NCBI GenBank assembly: GCA_029260765.1
Contig: JAJDCP010000084.1
Span: 98,827 to 162,826 of the forward strand
Reading direction: 5' to 3'
Length of the DNA stretch: 64,000 nucleotides
DNA from: Planctomycetota bacterium
GTDB lineage: Bacteria > Planctomycetota > J058 > JAJDCP01
Shown here: positions 44,564-53,988 of the stretch, piece by piece
Layout: each line of letters opens with the position of its first letter
Numbering within the stretch: position 1 is the stretch's first letter
Position numbers and translations under genes: made by a program
Notes under the pieces: generated by a model
Seen by the model: only the letters and a program-made list of their open reading frames with translations
Database searches by the model: none
What the model was told of the DNA's origin: nothing

Positions 44564-45196
44564 ATGAGCCGTGCATCCCAACTCCTACAGCGCTCGCTCG
44601 TCGCGGGTGGTCTGATCGTGTGCGCCGCCGTCTTGATCTACGCCCCCCCGCGCGCGATCTTTGCCGGTCAGGTCGGAGCCCTCAACACCTTCCAGGCGGG
44701 GCAGATTGCTGATGCCAGCGCCGTCAACGACAACTTCACCGCCATCGTGACGGCCGTCGATGACAACGCTGCCGACATCGCCGCGTTGGAGGCCGCGCCG
44801 GCGTTATTCACCGGCGAGATCCTGCCTCCTTTGAGCTGGTGGAACACCACGAGCAATGATCAAACCTGGACCGAGCTCTGGGGGGACAGCGTGATCCTCG
44901 CTGTGGATTCGATCGTCCTTGTCTCCGTCAACGGCCACTGGCTCAGTAACGGGTCTTTCGGGGGGCTCATGATCGACGGAGCTCCCATCCACGAATTGAG
45001 CAGCTATCCCGACCTGGCAGGACTCCCCATGGGGGCGACATACATCAACGCGGGAGTCTGGGATCCGGTCGGCTATTCGGTCAGCGTTGAGCTGCCCGCG
45101 GGTACCTACCGACTGGGCTTTGGGGTCTTCTGCCAAAACACGACGGTCTCGGTCAACGGCGGGGGCCTCTACTACACGGTCATCCCCAAAGGCTGA
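44564..45196 (+). CDS. Small secreted beta-sandwich-like protein
   Basis: A 210-residue protein with a signal peptide (LVAGGLIVCAAVLIYAPPRA). The motif NTFQAGQIADASAVNDNFTA is the short connector often found before C-terminal domains of secreted or tail-fibre-like proteins (A-x-x-V-N-x-N-F). The rest alternates strands (DSIVLVSVNGHWLSNGSF; YSVSVELPAGTYRLGFGVFC). Likely extracellular. ATG 44564 has GGAGG 6 nt upstream; the earlier in-frame ATG 44507 has none. Function unknown. Confidence 0.7.
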   Translation: MSRASQLLQRSLVAGGLIVCAAVLIYAPPRAIFAGQVGALNTFQAGQIADASAVNDNFTAIVTAVDDNAADIAALEAAPALFTGEILPPLSWWNTTSNDQTWTELWGDSVILAVDSIVLVSVNGHWLSNGSFGGLMIDGAPIHELSSYPDLAGLPMGATYINAGVWDPVGYSVSVELPAGTYRLGFGVFCQNTTVSVNGGGLYYTVIPKG

Positions 45197-45373
45197 GCAG
45201 CCTCTGAGCCCTCCAGCACCTCTCCCACTGCGGGACCGCGCTGCGTCGGGGGTGATGCGCCTACGCGGCCGGGGACTTCGGTCAGCTCCGCTGCGCGTCG
45301 AGATCGGCCCCGGCGGTGACGGACCGGTTACCTCAGCCGATGAGCCTGAGTTTGACTCCCACGGAGGAACCTC

Positions 45374-46945
45374 ATGCGCGCATTCATCCTGTGTCTGCTG
45401 TTCAGCACCCCCCTGTGGTCCGACCCCTGCGGAATGGTCCCACCGGTTTCTTCCGGCGATGGTCCGGCCATCGAACGGATCGGCCTGCAGCAGACCTACG
45501 TCTTCTGGAAGGATGGCATCGAAACGATCGTCATCCGGCCCGGGTTTTCCGGCAGAGTCGACTCGTTCGGGATGTTGATCCCGTTTCCGTCGCCGCCGGT
45601 GCTGCGCAAGGTCCCTGATGGCATCTTCGCCCACCTCGCGGCGGCTGTTGACCCTCCGGAAGTCGTCGTAGAGCACCCGGGCGAGAGGTTCGCGCTCGAG
45701 TTGCTGCGTGAGAAGTACAGCGTGAGCACGCTGCTCTCGGGTACCGGGGACCTACGGCTCACGCACGTCGAGGTGATCCGCCAGGAAGCGGTGGGAATGT
45801 AAGACGTCGCGGTACTTGAGGCCGGCAGTGCGTCGGCACTTAAAGGCTGGATGGACGAGAATGGTTTCACCTATCCCGTCGGGATGGACGTTCCCATCGC
45901 CGATTACATCCGCCAGAAGTGGTGCTTCGTCGCTGTACGTACGAGGATCGGCGCGCAGGCAGGGGTCCATCCGGTTCCCGGGATGCGTGAAGCGGATGCG
46001 CAACCGCCGGTCGCAGGCTTCGAAGGCCATGTGCAGGCGATGGGTTTCCGCTTTCTCGCACCGGAACCCGTCGTACCAATGCGCCTCTCTGCATTCAACG
46101 AAGGGGCGTTGCGCAACCGCGTGGTTATCCTCGTTCCCACGCCGATGTCCGTCGAGGGGCTGCCCGCAACGATGGTGCGACACCAGCTTGACGGAAGCAC
46201 CTTGCGGAAGAACCTCAGCCAACCCTTGCCCCTGTTCCTGCTCGCTGGCACGGCCGCGGATCTGACCCTCGGGACACTGCTCAAGGTGGCCCGGCTCTGG
46301 GATCCCGGACGCGTCAACGGACTCGCTCTTGAGCTGTTCAGCGCGGACCTCGCAGCGGCAGAACGGGGAGTCCTCTCGCTCGCCGAAGACGCTGCAGAGA
46401 AGGAGCTTCTCGAGATCGGAGAGCGCCTTGGTCTTCGGGGTCAGGCTCTAGACAGATTGCATCGAGGTGCGCTTGAGACCGGACCTCGTGAAGAGATGGG
46501 TGACCTCCTGGAGACGATGTGGTTGACCGTGGTGGAGGGTGCATTTCCACGCGAGCTCATCGCGGCCGAAGACCTGCGGCTGATTCCGTTTGTGCTGTCC
46601 GGCGACAAGCCAGCAGGAAACGCGGGCATCGCGTCTGCCACCTACGGCACGGTCCTGCAGAACACGCCTCCTGTCTGTTCTGTGGAGCTCGGCTGGCGGG
46701 ATGGTCTGCAAGCCGGCCATACTCTGACCATCGCCAGGGGGCAGGATTTCGTCGGTCAGCTCGTCGTCGAGCAGGTGGAGTCGGATATCTGCCACTGTCG
46801 CGTACTTTTCACCAAGTCGGGCAGCAAGCTGCAGGTTGGAGACCGCGTGGTCCCCGATCCGGGGCCTCGCGAGGGCGTCAGGGTCGAGCCCGACGAGTTG
46901 AAGGCGCTGATCGCGAACGTGAATGAGGCGCTGGCTACAGAGTGA
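45374..46945 (+). pseudogene. DUF2330-family gene interrupted by one in-frame TAA
   Basis: The 5' part (142 codons) has a signal peptide (MRAFILCLLFSTPLWS), the mature start DPCGM, and the DUF2330 pattern FSGRVDSFGMLIPFPSPPVL. Codon 143 is TAA (45800-45802) inside VGM-stop-DVAVLEAGSASALKGWMD, where DUF2330 proteins have Y in V-G-x-Y-D-V. The frame then continues unbroken for 380 codons through DYIRQKWCFVAVRTRIG to a C-terminal beta domain (LTIARGQDFVGQLVVEQV, LQVGDRVVPD). Everything but the one codon looks intact, so this is a very recent nonsense mutation, a sequencing error or read-through. GGAGG precedes ATG 45374. Confidence 0.8.
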
Positions 46946-47070
46946 AGCTGCAATCTCCCTGCCGGGGGCCCCGGGACCGGCAGAGTGGACCCTCAGACAA
47001 TCGCCCGTAGCGTCCGCCGCGTCTGCGTTTAGCCAGCCCCCGGGTCACGATCCCGAGCCAACCATTTCTT

Positions 47071-47087
47071 GCCGGCCGACGGCCGGC
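47071..47087. terminator. Stem-loop between converging genes
   Basis: GCCGGCC, loop GAC, GGCCGGC: a perfect 7-bp stem midway between the converging DUF2330 and 47.1-kb genes. There is no T-run on either side, so a terminator role is only possible. Confidence 0.35.
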
Positions 47088-47098
47088 GGCGGCGACTA

Positions 47099-47896
47099 TC
47101 AGGTCGGCTTGAGGTAGATCAGCTGCTCGTGGTGTCTGCGCAGGTTGCTCGGCGGCTCCACCCAGACGTAGTTCTTGCCTGCCACGCTCTCCTTTGTACC
47201 CAGACGCGGCGAGCGCGCGCCGCCATGGTAGCTCTGCAGCATGCCGTGCAGCAGCTTGAGGATCTTCAAGGTGTCGCCTTTGCGGCCGGCCGTGGCAAAC
47301 TCCGGCAGGCGGAACCAGTGATGGCCGGTCGTCAGGAACAGGTCCAGATCGTCACTCAGGGGGACTTTGATCAGCCCTGTGAACGTCAAGGGAACGAGCT
47401 CGGTCGGTCGCTTGACGACGGCGCGGATCGCATCGGCAGCGACGATGCCGCAGGCCGAGGGATGGTAGAGGCCGAGCAGGTCGTCGCCGAAAGCGGCCGC
47501 GATCTGAAACATCGCCCGCATCGCCCGCAGGGGGTTCCGGCCCTTGGTCTTGTGGCAATAGACGTGGGCCGTGTGCCCGGCGACGCGCTCGCGAGTCCGG
47601 CGGGAGAGGGTCGAGGTCTGCAAGATCTCCTGGCACAGCTCCGGCTCCACCTGCGACAGCGGTGTGGGGAGGCATGTCAGCTCGAACTGGCAACCACGGT
47701 ACTCGACGGTGTAGGGCAGGCTGTCCCGCCAGCTATCGTCGTTGAGCCTCGCGAGCAGGGCGTGGCCGCGCACCGTGGCAGGCCTCCGTTGTTGCCCGAT
47801 ACGGCGGGCAAGCTCCGTGCACGTCAGCTGAGGGACCCGTTGGAGGGCAAAGAACATCGTGAGCTCGCGCTCGCTACGAGAGGTTCTGGGTTGCAT
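47099..47896 (-). CDS. Uncharacterised protein, possibly DUF4261-like
   Basis: A 265-residue soluble protein. The layout, a first strand MFFALQRVPQLTCTELARRI, then GCQFELTCLPTPLSQVEPEL, AHVYCHKTKGRNPLRAMRAM, GIVAADAIRAV and DLDLFLTTGHHWFRLPEFAT, resembles the DUF4261 fold found near type VI secretion and immunity-type genes, but the match is by pattern and weak. The start MQPRTSRSE has a plausible GGAG upstream (caggagtcc on the coding strand). No partner gene overlaps; it converges with the DUF2330 gene. Confidence 0.5.
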   Translation of the reverse strand: MQPRTSRSERELTMFFALQRVPQLTCTELARRIGQQRRPATVRGHALLARLNDDSWRDSLPYTVEYRGCQFELTCLPTPLSQVEPELCQEILQTSTLSRRTRERVAGHTAHVYCHKTKGRNPLRAMRAMFQIAAAFGDDLLGLYHPSACGIVAADAIRAVVKRPTELVPLTFTGLIKVPLSDDLDLFLTTGHHWFRLPEFATAGRKGDTLKILKLLHGMLQSYHGGARSPRLGTKESVAGKNYVWVEPPSNLRRHHEQLIYLKPT

Positions 47897-48039
47897 GAGG
47901 GACTCCTGCGTTGGGAATACAAGCAGCTACGAATGGGCTATACGAAAGCGGAACCTGCGGGGAACAGGACAGGACCGAGTTTGACACCTGGGCGATGGAC
48001 TGAGCTATTCCACCCCGCCCACCACAGGCAGCGGTTCTC

Positions 48040-48333
48040 TCAAGGTCCGAGCGGTCTGCCAGCGGCACCCATACCCGGCATGCCCGGGAAGCCCGGGAAG
48101 GGGAAGGGGAAGGATGGGAAGCCGGGGATGGCCGAGAAGCCTGCCTGGGCAGGGATTGCGGCTCCGGATCCAGCCAGCTCCTCGCGCAGCTTGGCTTCGT
48201 CTTCGGAGCTCTCGCGTACGGCCTGATAAAGGCGTTTGTAGAGCGTGACCACGTCCTCTTCGGGCGCCCTTTGCGCGGCTACGATGGCGGCCATCAACTC
48301 GGCGGTGATCTCGACCAGGGACTTGCGATACAT
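48040..48333 (-). CDS. MucR-like N-terminal domain protein lacking the zinc finger
   Basis: A 97-residue protein. The first 45 residues (YRKSLVEITAELMAAIVAAQ, then VVTLYKRLYQAVR) resemble the helical N-terminal part of MucR/Ros regulators, where LTAEIVSAYV and LIxxVxxAL occupy the same places. The DNA-binding zinc finger is absent; instead there is a tail rich in Gly, Pro and Phe (FPSFPFPFPGFPGMPGMG). It may be an oligomerisation module or a new type of small regulator. GAGGAGGG precedes ATG 48333. The similarity is seen by eye and needs a profile search. Confidence 0.5.
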   Translation of the reverse strand: MYRKSLVEITAELMAAIVAAQRAPEEDVVTLYKRLYQAVRESSEDEAKLREELAGSGAAIPAQAGFSAIPGFPSFPFPFPGFPGMPGMGAAGRPLGP

Positions 48334-48471
48334 ACTGAGCCCTCCTCTCAAGAGACCATCCTAGGCGAGCGGGCGGAGTCTGCCCAGGCGGGCCTCCGAG
48401 GCTCCACTGCGAAGCGCGGGGCTTGCGCCCAGCCGAGCTTGAGATACAGTCAGAAAAAAAGGAGACCTGTC

Positions 48472-48744
48472 ATGCAACTCGCCGCTGTGCCCTGGAACAT
48501 CAGCAAAACCGGACCGAGCCGCATCGTCGTCTACCGCGGGGGCGAGCGCGCCGCCGTCGTGAGCATCTCGAACCAGGCCGAAGGCCCGGTGACGCTCTAT
48601 TCGAGCAAGACCGCCAAACAAGGGGACAAGATCCCCTCGAAGTCCACCATCATCGTGGTCACTACGTACGCCGCGCTGGAGGCGGAAGCCAAGGACAAGG
48701 AAGCCGCGGGCTACATGGGTGTTTCGTTTCCTCCGAGCGCATAG
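48472..48744 (+). CDS. Small beta-rich protein, first gene of the 48.5-52.9 kb run
   Basis: A 90-residue protein with no recognised family: RIVVYRGGERAAVVSISNQA and KSTIIVVTTYAALEAEAKDK suggest strands then a helix. GGAG lies 7 nt upstream of ATG 48472, preceded by a run of seven A. It is on the same strand as the LxTGR gene, 171 nt before it, and may be cotranscribed. No signal peptide. Confidence 0.55.
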   Translation: MQLAAVPWNISKTGPSRIVVYRGGERAAVVSISNQAEGPVTLYSSKTAKQGDKIPSKSTIIVVTTYAALEAEAKDKEAAGYMGVSFPPSA

Positions 48745-48915
48745 TCGCACCGACCGCCATGTCCTCGGTGTCTGGTTTCCGGACAGTCGCCTCTCCCTCC
48801 CCAAGCCATTTCTTCGAGTGCCCGGCCGCCGTGGCCGGTGTACGGCCTCTGGCACGCTGTTTGAGAACAGCTGGGCAGCGTCCGCGCATTGCCCGTGGCC
48901 AGACAGGAGGGAATC

Positions 48916-49299
48916 ATGCCCAGCACGACCATCGAACCGACGACCGTCGCCGTCTCGCAGGAACAACAGTCCCGTGGAGTCCCCTTGAAGACCGGGCGCA
49001 AGTATGTGCTGCGTTTTCCCGGCAAGCCCACCCTGACGGTCGTCGTCCAGCCAGAGCTGGACGATCCGTATGCGCTCGACGACGAGGTCGTGCTGGTGGC
49101 GGCAGATCAATCGTATTGCCAGAGCCTGGGCTTCGACAAGGCCCACCGCGTGGCAGCTGGAGTGTACGAGTTCAACTTCAGCGCTGTGGTCGCCGGCAAG
49201 ACGTACAGCTGCACCCTGCGGCCGGTCGGAGCCGCCGGCCGTGATCACGCACGTCCCCGCGTGTTGCTCGACGCCGTCAAGATCGTAGCCGCTGCTTGA
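48916..49299 (+). CDS. Short LxTGR-motif protein (adaptor candidate)
   Basis: A 127-residue, beta-rich protein. Residues 20-34 read RGVPLKTGRKYVLRF, the same motif as near the N-termini of the proteins at 28.9 kb and 37.7-39.0 kb; here the protein is little more than that module. Other strands: LTVVVQPELDD, EVVLVAADQSY, YEFNFSAVVAGKTYSCTLRP. No signal peptide. AGGAGGG precedes ATG 48916. The stop is 11 nt before the 1198-residue gene, so the two are almost certainly cotranscribed. It may be the minimal form of a carrier/adaptor domain. Confidence 0.65.
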   Translation: MPSTTIEPTTVAVSQEQQSRGVPLKTGRKYVLRFPGKPTLTVVVQPELDDPYALDDEVVLVAADQSYCQSLGFDKAHRVAAGVYEFNFSAVVAGKTYSCTLRPVGAAGRDHARPRVLLDAVKIVAAA

Positions 49300-49310
49300 G
49301 GAGGCCCGTG

Positions 49311-52300
49311 ATGCCGACAACACATTTCAAAGCCCAGCTCCGCTCCCTGGTTGCTCTCGAGTTCGACGACAAGCTGGCCGCCAGCGTCGGTGTACAGGGC
49401 ACGGCCGAGATCCTCAAGGACGGCAAGCCCTTCAGCCCACAGATGGTCAAGCGCGAAGACGCCGCCCGGCTCGGCGCACGGCCCCGTTATCCCGACATGG
49501 CCACCGGCTCGATGATCTTCCGGCTGGTCAGCCGCGTGATCTCCGTCAAGGCACAGCCCGTACTTGGGCGCATCGATCCACGCCCGCCGCAGATGGTCCC
49601 GGGTGCCGCTCCGCGCGCCCACATCGTCGGGGGCCTGTTGCAATGGAATGAGAGCTTCTCGCTCTATACCCGCTCTGACTCGCCCCTGAACGCCCTGTAC
49701 AACAGCCCCCTGGGCCCGAATCCAGTCCAGCCCTCCGGGGCCGGATTCACGCCCCTGCCGAGCGGGCCGTTTTCGTTGCTGCTCGGCGAGCCGGTCGCAT
49801 TCCGACCCGTAGCCACCAGCTTCAAGACCAGCTTCCAAAAGGCGATGGTCTGGCTGGCGCCGGCCAAGTACGAGCTGCGCGTTTTCGACCGCTTTGGCAT
49901 CAAGCAGGGTGCCTACAAGTTCGAGATCAAGCCCGACACCAAGAAGGCCAACGGCCGCATCATCGTGTTGAAGATCCCTTGCCGCTTCGGAGGCTGGGTC
50001 GACCGGCTCGAGCCGCTGCTCAGCAGCTTGAAGTACCTCGACCAACAGCTGACACTGCGGGCCCAGGACATCAACATGGACCGGGGACGGCTCGGCCAGG
50101 TGAGCTTCCTACTCGACAACATGGACCACTTCTTCGCGCCCGGGGCCCAGGAACTGGGGACGTGGCAGACCCAGAAGGCGAAGATCACGACTCTGCGCGG
50201 CAAGCTCGACGCCTGTGACGTGGGGCTCGATGGCGAAATCCGCAAAGCATGGCAAGCGCGCCCATCGCGAGGAAAGTCCCTCTCGCTGCGCTGCGACGAG
50301 CTGACCCAGAAAGTGCTGGCGCTGCTGGCGGCGCCCCATTGCAAGGCCGACCTCGCCGTGCTGATGGACGGGCCGCGCTGGGTGGCCCAGCATCAGGGCC
50401 TTTCCCCGGACCGGATCGGCATGCTGCTGGCAGAGCTGTTCCACTACATGTACAAGAGCGGGCAGCGTGCCCAGCTCTGGACGGGCTTCATCAAACCCGC
50501 ATTCGCGCGCCTGCAGACGGCGACCGCGAACGACTTCAGCAAGCTGCAGAGCTTCGACGATTGGCCTCGGGCCGCCGCCTCCCAGGCGATCACGGTGCTC
50601 GGCGAGTACATCGAACACTGGCGGCAGCAGCGGCTTGAACAGCAACGCGCCGCCGCCACACCCGCCGCGTTGCAGCGCGAAGCACTCGGCATGGCCGAGG
50701 CCCTGATCCGCCTGTCGACCGCGGGCAAGCTGCAGCTGAGCAGCCTGCAATTCGCGGCCAGCTTCCGTGAGATCCAGCAGATGGTCGGCGCAGGCCAGCA
50801 GCTGGTGGGCTTCGACCCCAGCAAAGGCTCGGCGCTGGACTGGTCGAAGATCAACCGCGGCATGTGGTATGCCCGCTTCCTGGCCAAGAAGTTCATCGAC
50901 GAGAAATCGCTCCAGTCGACCCTGAAGAAATCGCTGCAGGGTGCACGCGTCGCGCTGGACGAAGTCAACCAGACTTTTCGGGCGCACCTGACCATGCGAG
51001 AGCTGCTCGCCAAGGACAAGATCGAAGGAGTGCTACGCAGCCAGCTGAAGAACACCGACTTGTCGAGCAAGCAGATCAAGAAGTTGGTCTACGCCTTCAA
51101 GGATGTCGACAACCAACTGGCGCGCGTGTTCGGCAGCGAGACGGTCAAGCAGCTGCGCCAGGAGGTGGACATCCAGAAGCTGTCCGCCGCCGCCGAACGC
51201 TGGAACAGTCTGCACAGCAAGCTGCGCCACGACGTATTGGCAGAGAAGTTCGAGAAGGGCGTCTACAAGCCGCCTCACTGGTTCTCTGGCTTGATGATGG
51301 CTTTCCATCTGTACTGCTTCGGCAGCGCCGCCCTCGACTTCAGTAAGAAGCAGGGGCTCCAGAGAGTCAAAGTCGTGCTGGATCTCGGCTCCAGCCTGGT
51401 CTTCATGCTCGAGACGGTCATGCACTTGCGCGGTTACTCGGGCATCATGAGCAAGCTGGGCGTCCCCAAAGGAAGTCTGGGAGCGATCTTCAGACACCTG
51501 GGCAGCAGCACAGAGAAGCTCGTGGTGCAGGCCACCGACGAGCTGTGCAAGACCCAGGCCACCATGCTGCAGGGCAACCGCTGGCTGGCTACGTTCTCGA
51601 AGGTGGTCTGGATCGCCAACGCCAGCTTCGTCGCCATGCGCGTGATCGATACCGTCGACGCCTATCAAGAGGGAGACTGGCTGGCGTTCAGTGCCCATCT
51701 CGCCGGCGCGGTGCTGCTCAGCATCACCCTGGTGTGTCCGCTAGGGCTGCCTCTCTCTCTGTTGATCTATACGCTCTACTCAGCGGTCATGTTCTGCTTC
51801 CGTTGGTTCTACGGCAATGCCCAGGTGCATGTGCAGCAGGTGCTGCGCTACCTCCGCAACCGCCATTCCCGGCTGGAGGCTCTCTTCCAGGCGGCATTGG
51901 TGGCTACCAACGCGCTGAGCTGGCCGACCCTCCCCAAGAGCCTGCTCAGCCCCCTCGATCCAGCCAACAGCGACGACCGCCTGAAACTGCAACAGCAGAC
52001 GCGGGTCTTCCGGATCAGCTTCGGCACGGTCGCCGCGGGCGTCAAACCCAGCCGGGCGACGCTGGATCCGATCGCGACCTGCTACGAGACGGTCGCCTCG
52101 CAACAGCAGAGCAAGCTGTTGTGGCGGGAGAACCGGGTCTTCATCCTCACCAACCAGATCACCCAGCTATGGGAACCTCACCTTCGTGAGCTGCAGATCG
52201 GCAGCGCCCGCTTCAAAGGCCGTAAGGGCGGCGGCTCCGAGGTGCAGTGCTTTGGAAACTGGCTGTCGCTGCCTCTGGATGCGCGTCTCGAGGCGCAGCT

Positions 52301-52907
52301 GCAGCCTGGGGCCAACCTGGAAACCGGCCTGCAGCCTGTCGGCGAACGGGATGAAGCCTGCCAGCGTACGCTGGGTCCGGTCAGCGTGTCGCTCGACCCC
52401 GGCTCGGGTGGGCAGCTCAACCTGTCCCTCGGCAGCCCGACCTGCTATGTGGGCCCGGCACCGATCGACAGCCTGGCGTGGAAGGCCGCCGGCTCGAGAG
52501 AGCTGACGGTCGAAGCGAAGCAGCTGCCGGCGGGAGCCGTGCTCTGGCTGCGTCTGCACGACGTGCCCACGAAGCATGAGCTCGACGCCGGGGTGCGCGT
52601 GCAGATTGCAGCGCTGCAGTACACGATGCCCGTCCTGCATACCCAGCAGGGGAGCGTCAAGCAGGACCGCTTCCCCGTCGTGCTCGGCGCGGGCGGAAAA
52701 GGGAGCTTCACCCTGCCCACGGGTCTACGCGGTCCGGGGGAGAAGGACGGTGTCTGGGAAGTCGTGCCGGTGGCCCACAGCCTGGCCGCCCTGGCTCGGC
52801 GTACCCCGGGCTTCGACCTGCTGCGGCAGAGCTATCCGCTGCAGCCCTGCAAGCTCAAGCACAAGGTGCAGGCCACGAAGAAGAACCTGGCGGTGGCTGT
52901 GGGCTGA
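49311..52907 (+). CDS. Large uncharacterised protein with internal hydrophobic hairpin
   Basis: A 1198-residue protein, second in a tight pair with the short LxTGR protein. The N-terminal 230 residues are beta-rich (YELRVFDRFGIKQGAYKFEI). The middle is helical (about 230-750), followed near 797-835 by a strongly hydrophobic stretch (LAGAVLLSITLVCPLGLPLS, then LIYTLYSAVMFCF) resembling the helical hairpin of pore-forming toxins. The C-terminal 250 residues are beta-rich and end LKHKVQATKKNLAVAVG. No signal peptide. Family not recognised. GAGGAGG sits 6 nt before ATG 49311. A displaced copy of its last 71 codons lies at 56749-56964. Confidence 0.65.
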   Translation: MPTTHFKAQLRSLVALEFDDKLAASVGVQGTAEILKDGKPFSPQMVKREDAARLGARPRYPDMATGSMIFRLVSRVISVKAQPVLGRIDPRPPQMVPGAAPRAHIVGGLLQWNESFSLYTRSDSPLNALYNSPLGPNPVQPSGAGFTPLPSGPFSLLLGEPVAFRPVATSFKTSFQKAMVWLAPAKYELRVFDRFGIKQGAYKFEIKPDTKKANGRIIVLKIPCRFGGWVDRLEPLLSSLKYLDQQLTLRAQDINMDRGRLGQVSFLLDNMDHFFAPGAQELGTWQTQKAKITTLRGKLDACDVGLDGEIRKAWQARPSRGKSLSLRCDELTQKVLALLAAPHCKADLAVLMDGPRWVAQHQGLSPDRIGMLLAELFHYMYKSGQRAQLWTGFIKPAFARLQTATANDFSKLQSFDDWPRAAASQAITVLGEYIEHWRQQRLEQQRAAATPAALQREALGMAEALIRLSTAGKLQLSSLQFAASFREIQQMVGAGQQLVGFDPSKGSALDWSKINRGMWYARFLAKKFIDEKSLQSTLKKSLQGARVALDEVNQTFRAHLTMRELLAKDKIEGVLRSQLKNTDLSSKQIKKLVYAFKDVDNQLARVFGSETVKQLRQEVDIQKLSAAAERWNSLHSKLRHDVLAEKFEKGVYKPPHWFSGLMMAFHLYCFGSAALDFSKKQGLQRVKVVLDLGSSLVFMLETVMHLRGYSGIMSKLGVPKGSLGAIFRHLGSSTEKLVVQATDELCKTQATMLQGNRWLATFSKVVWIANASFVAMRVIDTVDAYQEGDWLAFSAHLAGAVLLSITLVCPLGLPLSLLIYTLYSAVMFCFRWFYGNAQVHVQQVLRYLRNRHSRLEALFQAALVATNALSWPTLPKSLLSPLDPANSDDRLKLQQQTRVFRISFGTVAAGVKPSRATLDPIATCYETVASQQQSKLLWRENRVFILTNQITQLWEPHLRELQIGSARFKGRKGGGSEVQCFGNWLSLPLDARLEAQLQPGANLETGLQPVGERDEACQRTLGPVSVSLDPGSGGQLNLSLGSPTCYVGPAPIDSLAWKAAGSRELTVEAKQLPAGAVLWLRLHDVPTKHELDAGVRVQIAALQYTMPVLHTQQGSVKQDRFPVVLGAGGKGSFTLPTGLRGPGEKDGVWEVVPVAHSLAALARRTPGFDLLRQSYPLQPCKLKHKVQATKKNLAVAVG

Positions 52908-53015
52908 GGGACAACGGGGGGAGCGGGGTTTCGGAGGCTGGGCCGGTTGTTGCACCGCCGGGTTTGCCGGCCGAGCATACATGCATCGGCACCGAGGTGC
53001 GCCCGGCTGGACGAA

Positions 53016-53969
53016 CTAGGACGCCTGGGTCCGTCGGCCTTTCGCATAGTTGAACGCGACCCCGACGATCTCTTTGAGACCATAGCGATTCCGCATGTTG
53101 CACCCGTCGCAGAGAGCACTGATCGGGCCGAGCCTCTCTCTCGCCCGCAGTGCGTCGCGGAGGTCCATGTCCCGGACATGCCCGAGGGGATGGCCGTGGG
53201 CGACGTCGTTGTAGCAATACATGTAGTGACCGCTCGCCGCGATCAGCACATCGGAGTTTCGGGCAACGCAGCCGAACCGGTTCTTGCGCCATTGCTCGAA
53301 GATATCCCAGGCGCTCGGAATGAAATCGAGCTCCTGGGAATGCAGATCGTAGCGATCTATGATCTCACGAAGCCTCTCTGTCGTGGCCGCAACGTCTGTA
53401 TCGAGGCTTCCGGCCCGGTTGTACAGAGTCGGCGACATCGTCAAAGCGGCAACGCCCGCGCCACGCAGCCATTCGATCGTCGCCGGGAGGGTCTCGAGGC
53501 ATTCGGGCAAGGGGGAGAGGCTGATCCCAACCGCCGTCGATGCGAATGTCCGGACAGCCCGTTGGATGTTCTCCATCACCTTCGCATGGTCGAGACCGAC
53601 GTGGACGCGGCGATAGACATCCGGATCAACGCTCGAGAACGAGATGAGCAGGGCGCCGACGGCACCATCGATCCGTTGCAGTGCGTCCCGATCGAGCTTC
53701 TGGCCGTTGCTCACCAAGTCGAAAGAGACCGGGTGGGCGCGGATGGCGTCGACGTACTCCAGGAAGTGCGGATGGATGGTCGGCTCCCCGTAGCCGGCGA
53801 TGACACCTCGAAAGACGTCGACCGGATCGATGCGCTCGAGGACGCGCTCGAACGTCTGCTTGTCCATAGTCTCTGGGTTCCGGATCGCTGTTCGTGGACA
53901 CATCGAACAGCGTGCGTTGCAACGGCTTGTCCATTCGAGGTTGACAGCAATGCGATAGGGTCGGGGCAT
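53016..53969 (-). CDS. Radical SAM protein with SPASM-like C-terminus
   Basis: A 317-residue enzyme. The SAM cluster motif is CNARCSMC (Cys17, Cys21, Cys24), followed by the glycine-rich GYGEPTIHPHF and SNGQKL typical of radical SAM barrels. Further cysteines near the C-terminus (FGCVARN, YMYCYND, LCDGCN) could hold an auxiliary cluster as in SPASM proteins. Substrate unknown; SPASM enzymes often modify peptides. No small precursor peptide is evident beside it. ATG 53969 starts right before the barrel. The PNPOx gene ends 19 nt upstream, so the two are an operon. Confidence 0.85.
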   Translation of the reverse strand: MPRPYRIAVNLEWTSRCNARCSMCPRTAIRNPETMDKQTFERVLERIDPVDVFRGVIAGYGEPTIHPHFLEYVDAIRAHPVSFDLVSNGQKLDRDALQRIDGAVGALLISFSSVDPDVYRRVHVGLDHAKVMENIQRAVRTFASTAVGISLSPLPECLETLPATIEWLRGAGVAALTMSPTLYNRAGSLDTDVAATTERLREIIDRYDLHSQELDFIPSAWDIFEQWRKNRFGCVARNSDVLIAASGHYMYCYNDVAHGHPLGHVRDMDLRDALRARERLGPISALCDGCNMRNRYGLKEIVGVAFNYAKGRRTQAS

Positions 53970-53988
53970 CGGAGGATCCTCCAGGATT

